From Actinomycetota bacterium (lineage in GTDB: Bacteria; Actinomycetota; Thermoleophilia; Gaiellales; Gaiellaceae), in contig PMMN01000075.1 in the NCBI GenBank assembly GCA_003162235.1, positions 21,846-27,955 of the forward strand: 6,110 nucleotides of DNA, in the 5' to 3' direction. Positions 4,990-6,110 of the stretch are shown piece by piece. A model generated the notes under the pieces. That model had not been told where the DNA came from, ran no database searches, and saw only the letters and a program-made list of their open reading frames with translations. Position 1 is the first letter of the stretch. Every line of letters begins with the position of its first letter. A program made the translations under genes and the position numbers.

Positions 4990-5250
4990 CTAGCCGGCGC
5001 TGACGGCCTGCGCTCGGGAAAGCTCCGGCGCAGCTTCGTCGATCACGGAAACGTCTGCGTCGGGGTAGAGCACGCCCCAGACGCGTAGGTAGATGGCGGT
5101 CTCTCTCCGGGCCATCTCGCCCGGCCTTCCCTCGTCCGGTACGAGAAGCTCGATCTCGTTCGGACCGGAGACAATCGTCGCCTGGCCGAGGCTTTCCAAG
5201 AAGGAAGCCAGACGCTCTGTGTAGATCGGTTCGCCGAGTCGCAGTTGCAT
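4990..5250 (-). CDS. 86-residue protein of unknown function
   Basis: From the ATG at 5250 this encodes 86 residues starting MQLRLGEPIYTERLASFLES. The pattern suggests a small mixed alpha/beta soluble protein: a helix with TERLASFLESLG (10-21), a strand with EIELLVP (32-38), a helix with ARRETAIYLRVWGVLYPD (47-64), and the strand ADVSVID (65-71), ending in an Ala/Ser-rich tail. There are no membrane spans, Cys pairs or known motifs, and I do not recognise a family. The frame continues upstream to 5379, but that part is low-complexity Ser/Arg/Phe and covers the divergent regulatory region, so the internal ATG is preferred. No Shine-Dalgarno site precedes it. It diverges from the Rpf-like gene, so the two may share control. 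Confidence 0.6.
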   Translation of the reverse strand: MQLRLGEPIYTERLASFLESLGQATIVSGPNEIELLVPDEGRPGEMARRETAIYLRVWGVLYPDADVSVIDEAAPELSRAQAVSAG

Positions 5251-5310
5251 AGTCCGCAGCAGGTTGGGGCTAGATGTAGTTTCGTCAGGCGAGAGTGATC
5301 GCGCATCGCT

Positions 5311-5325
5311 CGATTGGTGGAATCG
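5311..5325. repeat. Dyad CGATT-N5-AATCG in the divergent region
   Basis: A perfect 5-bp inverted repeat around GGTGG, followed by a run of A. It lies about 60 bases upstream of the 86-residue gene and about 60 before the Rpf-side dyad. It could be an operator; no U-run follows it on either strand, so it is not an obvious terminator. Confidence 0.3.
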
Positions 5326-5368
5326 AAAAAATCGGTTGTGGCTGAAAGTTCCTGGCGATTTTTGCCTG

Positions 5369-5388
5369 AAGCTGGCCAATTCCAGCTT
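5369..5388. promoter_or_regulatory. Dyad AAGCTGG-N6-CCAGCTT (candidate operator)
   Basis: Perfect 7-bp inverted arms, 5369-5375 and 5382-5388, around CCAATT. This is a 20-bp site of the size bound by dimeric helix-turn-helix regulators. The right arm shares its final T with the TAAAGTTT element, so a bound protein would cover the upstream edge of the putative Rpf-like promoter. Confidence 0.5.
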
Positions 5389-5414
5389 AAAGTTTATTTA
5401 CGCTATGCTCAGGT
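5388..5414 (+). promoter_or_regulatory. AT-rich promoter region of the Rpf-like gene
   Basis: An AT-rich island in GC-rich surroundings. TATGCT (5404-5409) fits the TANNNT -10 consensus; with an 18-bp spacer the -35 would be TTCCAG (5380-5385), which is weak. TAAAGTTT (5388-5395) equals the -35 element of sigma-28-type promoters, and 15 bases after its TAAA comes GCTCAGGT, which shares only 4 of 8 positions with GCCGATAT. An alternative sigma factor is therefore possible but not shown. The leader to the GTG would be about 125-130 nt. Confidence 0.4.
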
Positions 5415-5435
5415 TGCGTTCACGAAGTTTTGATA

Positions 5436-5479
5436 GCCTGATCACGCTGGCGCTGCCTCGAGCGGCGTCAGGCCGAGGC
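5436..5479 (+). other. Leader with competing helices before the Rpf-like gene
   Basis: GCCTGA (5436-5441) pairs with TCAGGC (5468-5473), while GCCTC (5455-5459) pairs with GAGGC (5475-5479). The helices interleave, so they would exclude each other or form a pseudoknot. They lie in the presumed 5' UTR some 60 bases before the start. In Streptomyces and relatives, rpf genes can be controlled by a ydaO-type c-di-AMP riboswitch, but I do not see its conserved motifs here. Confidence 0.25.
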
Positions 5480-5524
5480 GGCCCGACCGATTCTCGCGGG
5501 CGTCGCCGGTCTTCGTTAGCACCT

Positions 5525-5530
5525 AGGAGG
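5525..5530 (+). promoter_or_regulatory. Shine-Dalgarno site of the Rpf-like gene
   Basis: AGGAGG, 9 bases before the GTG at 5540. It selects this start over the longer open frame that begins near 5264, whose first 92 codons look noncoding. Confidence 0.75.
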
Positions 5531-5539
5531 TTCATCTTC

Positions 5540-6073
5540 GTGTTTCGCAGCAATGCTCTGCGTATGTTGGCGGTGGCGATCGCGTTCGCGTTCTTGCTCG
5601 GGCCCACGTATGCCGTCGCCGCGAGTAAACGAACAGCCGAGGTCAGGCAGATCCAGCGGCTTCGGATGTCGACCTGGCACTGGCAGAAGGTAATGGGGGT
5701 CGGCCGAACGCCGACGAGTCAGAGTGAGAAGTGGGCGGTCAGTACCGCCTATCGACACTGGATGCTCAGGCTCTGGAGGAATCGGGCCACCCGTGTCTGG
5801 CACCGGGTCGTGCATGTTCCGCACAAGGCCCAATGGCTCTGCATCCACCGCGGCGAAGGCAGCTGGAACGCCAATACGGGCAACAGCTACTACGGCGGAC
5901 TGCAGATGGATCTCTCCTTCCAGCGCTCTTACGGCGGCTACCTGCTCCACTTGAAGGGGACTGCTAATCGCTGGAGTTCCTATGAGCAGATGTGGGTTGC
6001 CGAGCGCGCCTATAAGAGCGGCAGAGGCTTCTACCCCTGGCCAAACACCGCCCGCGCCTGCGGGTTGATCTAA
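5540..6073 (+). CDS. Secreted Rpf/lysozyme-like transglycosylase
   Basis: 177 residues from GTG. A signal peptide (1 to about 27) has Arg3 and Arg8, the core LAVAIAFAFLLG, and YAVA before the likely cleavage site. A Trp/Arg-rich middle region (about 40-95) follows. The C-terminal domain (about 97-177) resembles the resuscitation-promoting factor/transglycosylase-like fold: WLCIHRGEGSW (99-109) with Glu106 as the candidate catalytic acid, NTGNSYYGGLQMD (112-124), and the VAERAY helix with a Trp/Pro-rich end (153-168). Cys101 and Cys174 could form the disulphide known in Rpf domains. Such enzymes cleave peptidoglycan glycan strands and act in wall turnover or exit from dormancy. Unlike in typical Rpf (CESGGNW), Cys and Glu are five residues apart. 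Anchoring domains such as LysM are absent. Confidence 0.85.
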   Translation: MFRSNALRMLAVAIAFAFLLGPTYAVAASKRTAEVRQIQRLRMSTWHWQKVMGVGRTPTSQSEKWAVSTAYRHWMLRLWRNRATRVWHRVVHVPHKAQWLCIHRGEGSWNANTGNSYYGGLQMDLSFQRSYGGYLLHLKGTANRWSSYEQMWVAERAYKSGRGFYPWPNTARACGLI

Positions 6074-6110
6074 GGGTCTATCCCGCTAGGCCTACACGCT
6101 CGAAGCGGCC

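Noticed and set aside
4837..5088. An 83-codon plus-strand frame in the gene-free stretch
   Set aside because: No ribosome site, no domain, shadow-like Arg/Gly-rich composition, and it runs into the 86-residue gene on the other strand.
5264..5539. N-terminal extension of the Rpf-like protein by 92 residues
   Set aside because: It would bury the signal peptide, reads through the promoter-like AT-rich region, and ignores the AGGAGG before the GTG at 5540.
6083..6108. CCGCT/AGCGG inverted repeat after the Rpf-like gene as a terminator
   Set aside because: Only 5 bp with a 16-base loop, and the window ends before any T-run could be seen.

Overview
The window is a GC-rich stretch of bacterial chromosome that most resembles an actinobacterium, possibly of the Thermoleophilia (this lineage guess is inference). 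The reasons are GTG and TTG starts, start codons placed directly after TANNNT boxes as in leaderless transcripts, GC-rich hairpins without U-tracts, a SHOCT-domain membrane protein and a secreted Rpf-like transglycosylase. No mobile element, tRNA, rRNA or CRISPR array was seen. Eight coding genes are supported, one of them a 39-codon gene that is easy to miss. No wholly new multi-gene system is evident; the least explained parts are noncoding.

Left part (1-1668): an SDR oxidoreductase (69-908, minus) has a strong Shine-Dalgarno site, a TACAAT -10 box and a 10-bp dyad over its -35 region. A large GC hairpin (1041-1097) separates it from a SHOCT-domain membrane protein (1119-1547, minus). That gene is preceded by four GNTAAG-like half-sites with 10-11 bp spacing, the pattern of an OmpR/PhoB-type response-regulator site.

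Middle part (1669-4408): a UbiE/MenG-type methyltransferase starts at a probably leaderless GTG. It overlaps by 4 bp a polytopic UbiA-like membrane protein whose Asp-rich motif is degenerate. The pair suggests quinone or other prenyl-lipid chemistry. Next come a small dimeric alpha/beta-barrel (ABM-like) protein, a 39-residue single-span membrane protein, and a secreted chagasin-family (I42) protease-inhibitor-like protein.

Right part (4409-6110): about 580 bases have no credible gene. The first 250 of these are dense in inverted and tandem repeats and end in a run of eight T, which may be a structured RNA or a long 3' UTR. After that an 86-residue protein of unknown function (minus) diverges from a secreted Rpf/lysozyme-like transglycosylase (plus). 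The AT-rich region between them carries two dyads and a sigma-factor-like promoter element.

Apart from the methyltransferase/UbiA-like pair the genes look like single transcription units. Common themes are the cell envelope and secretion (SHOCT protein, 39-residue protein, chagasin-like protein, Rpf-like protein) and lipid or redox chemistry (SDR, methyltransferase, UbiA-like protein).
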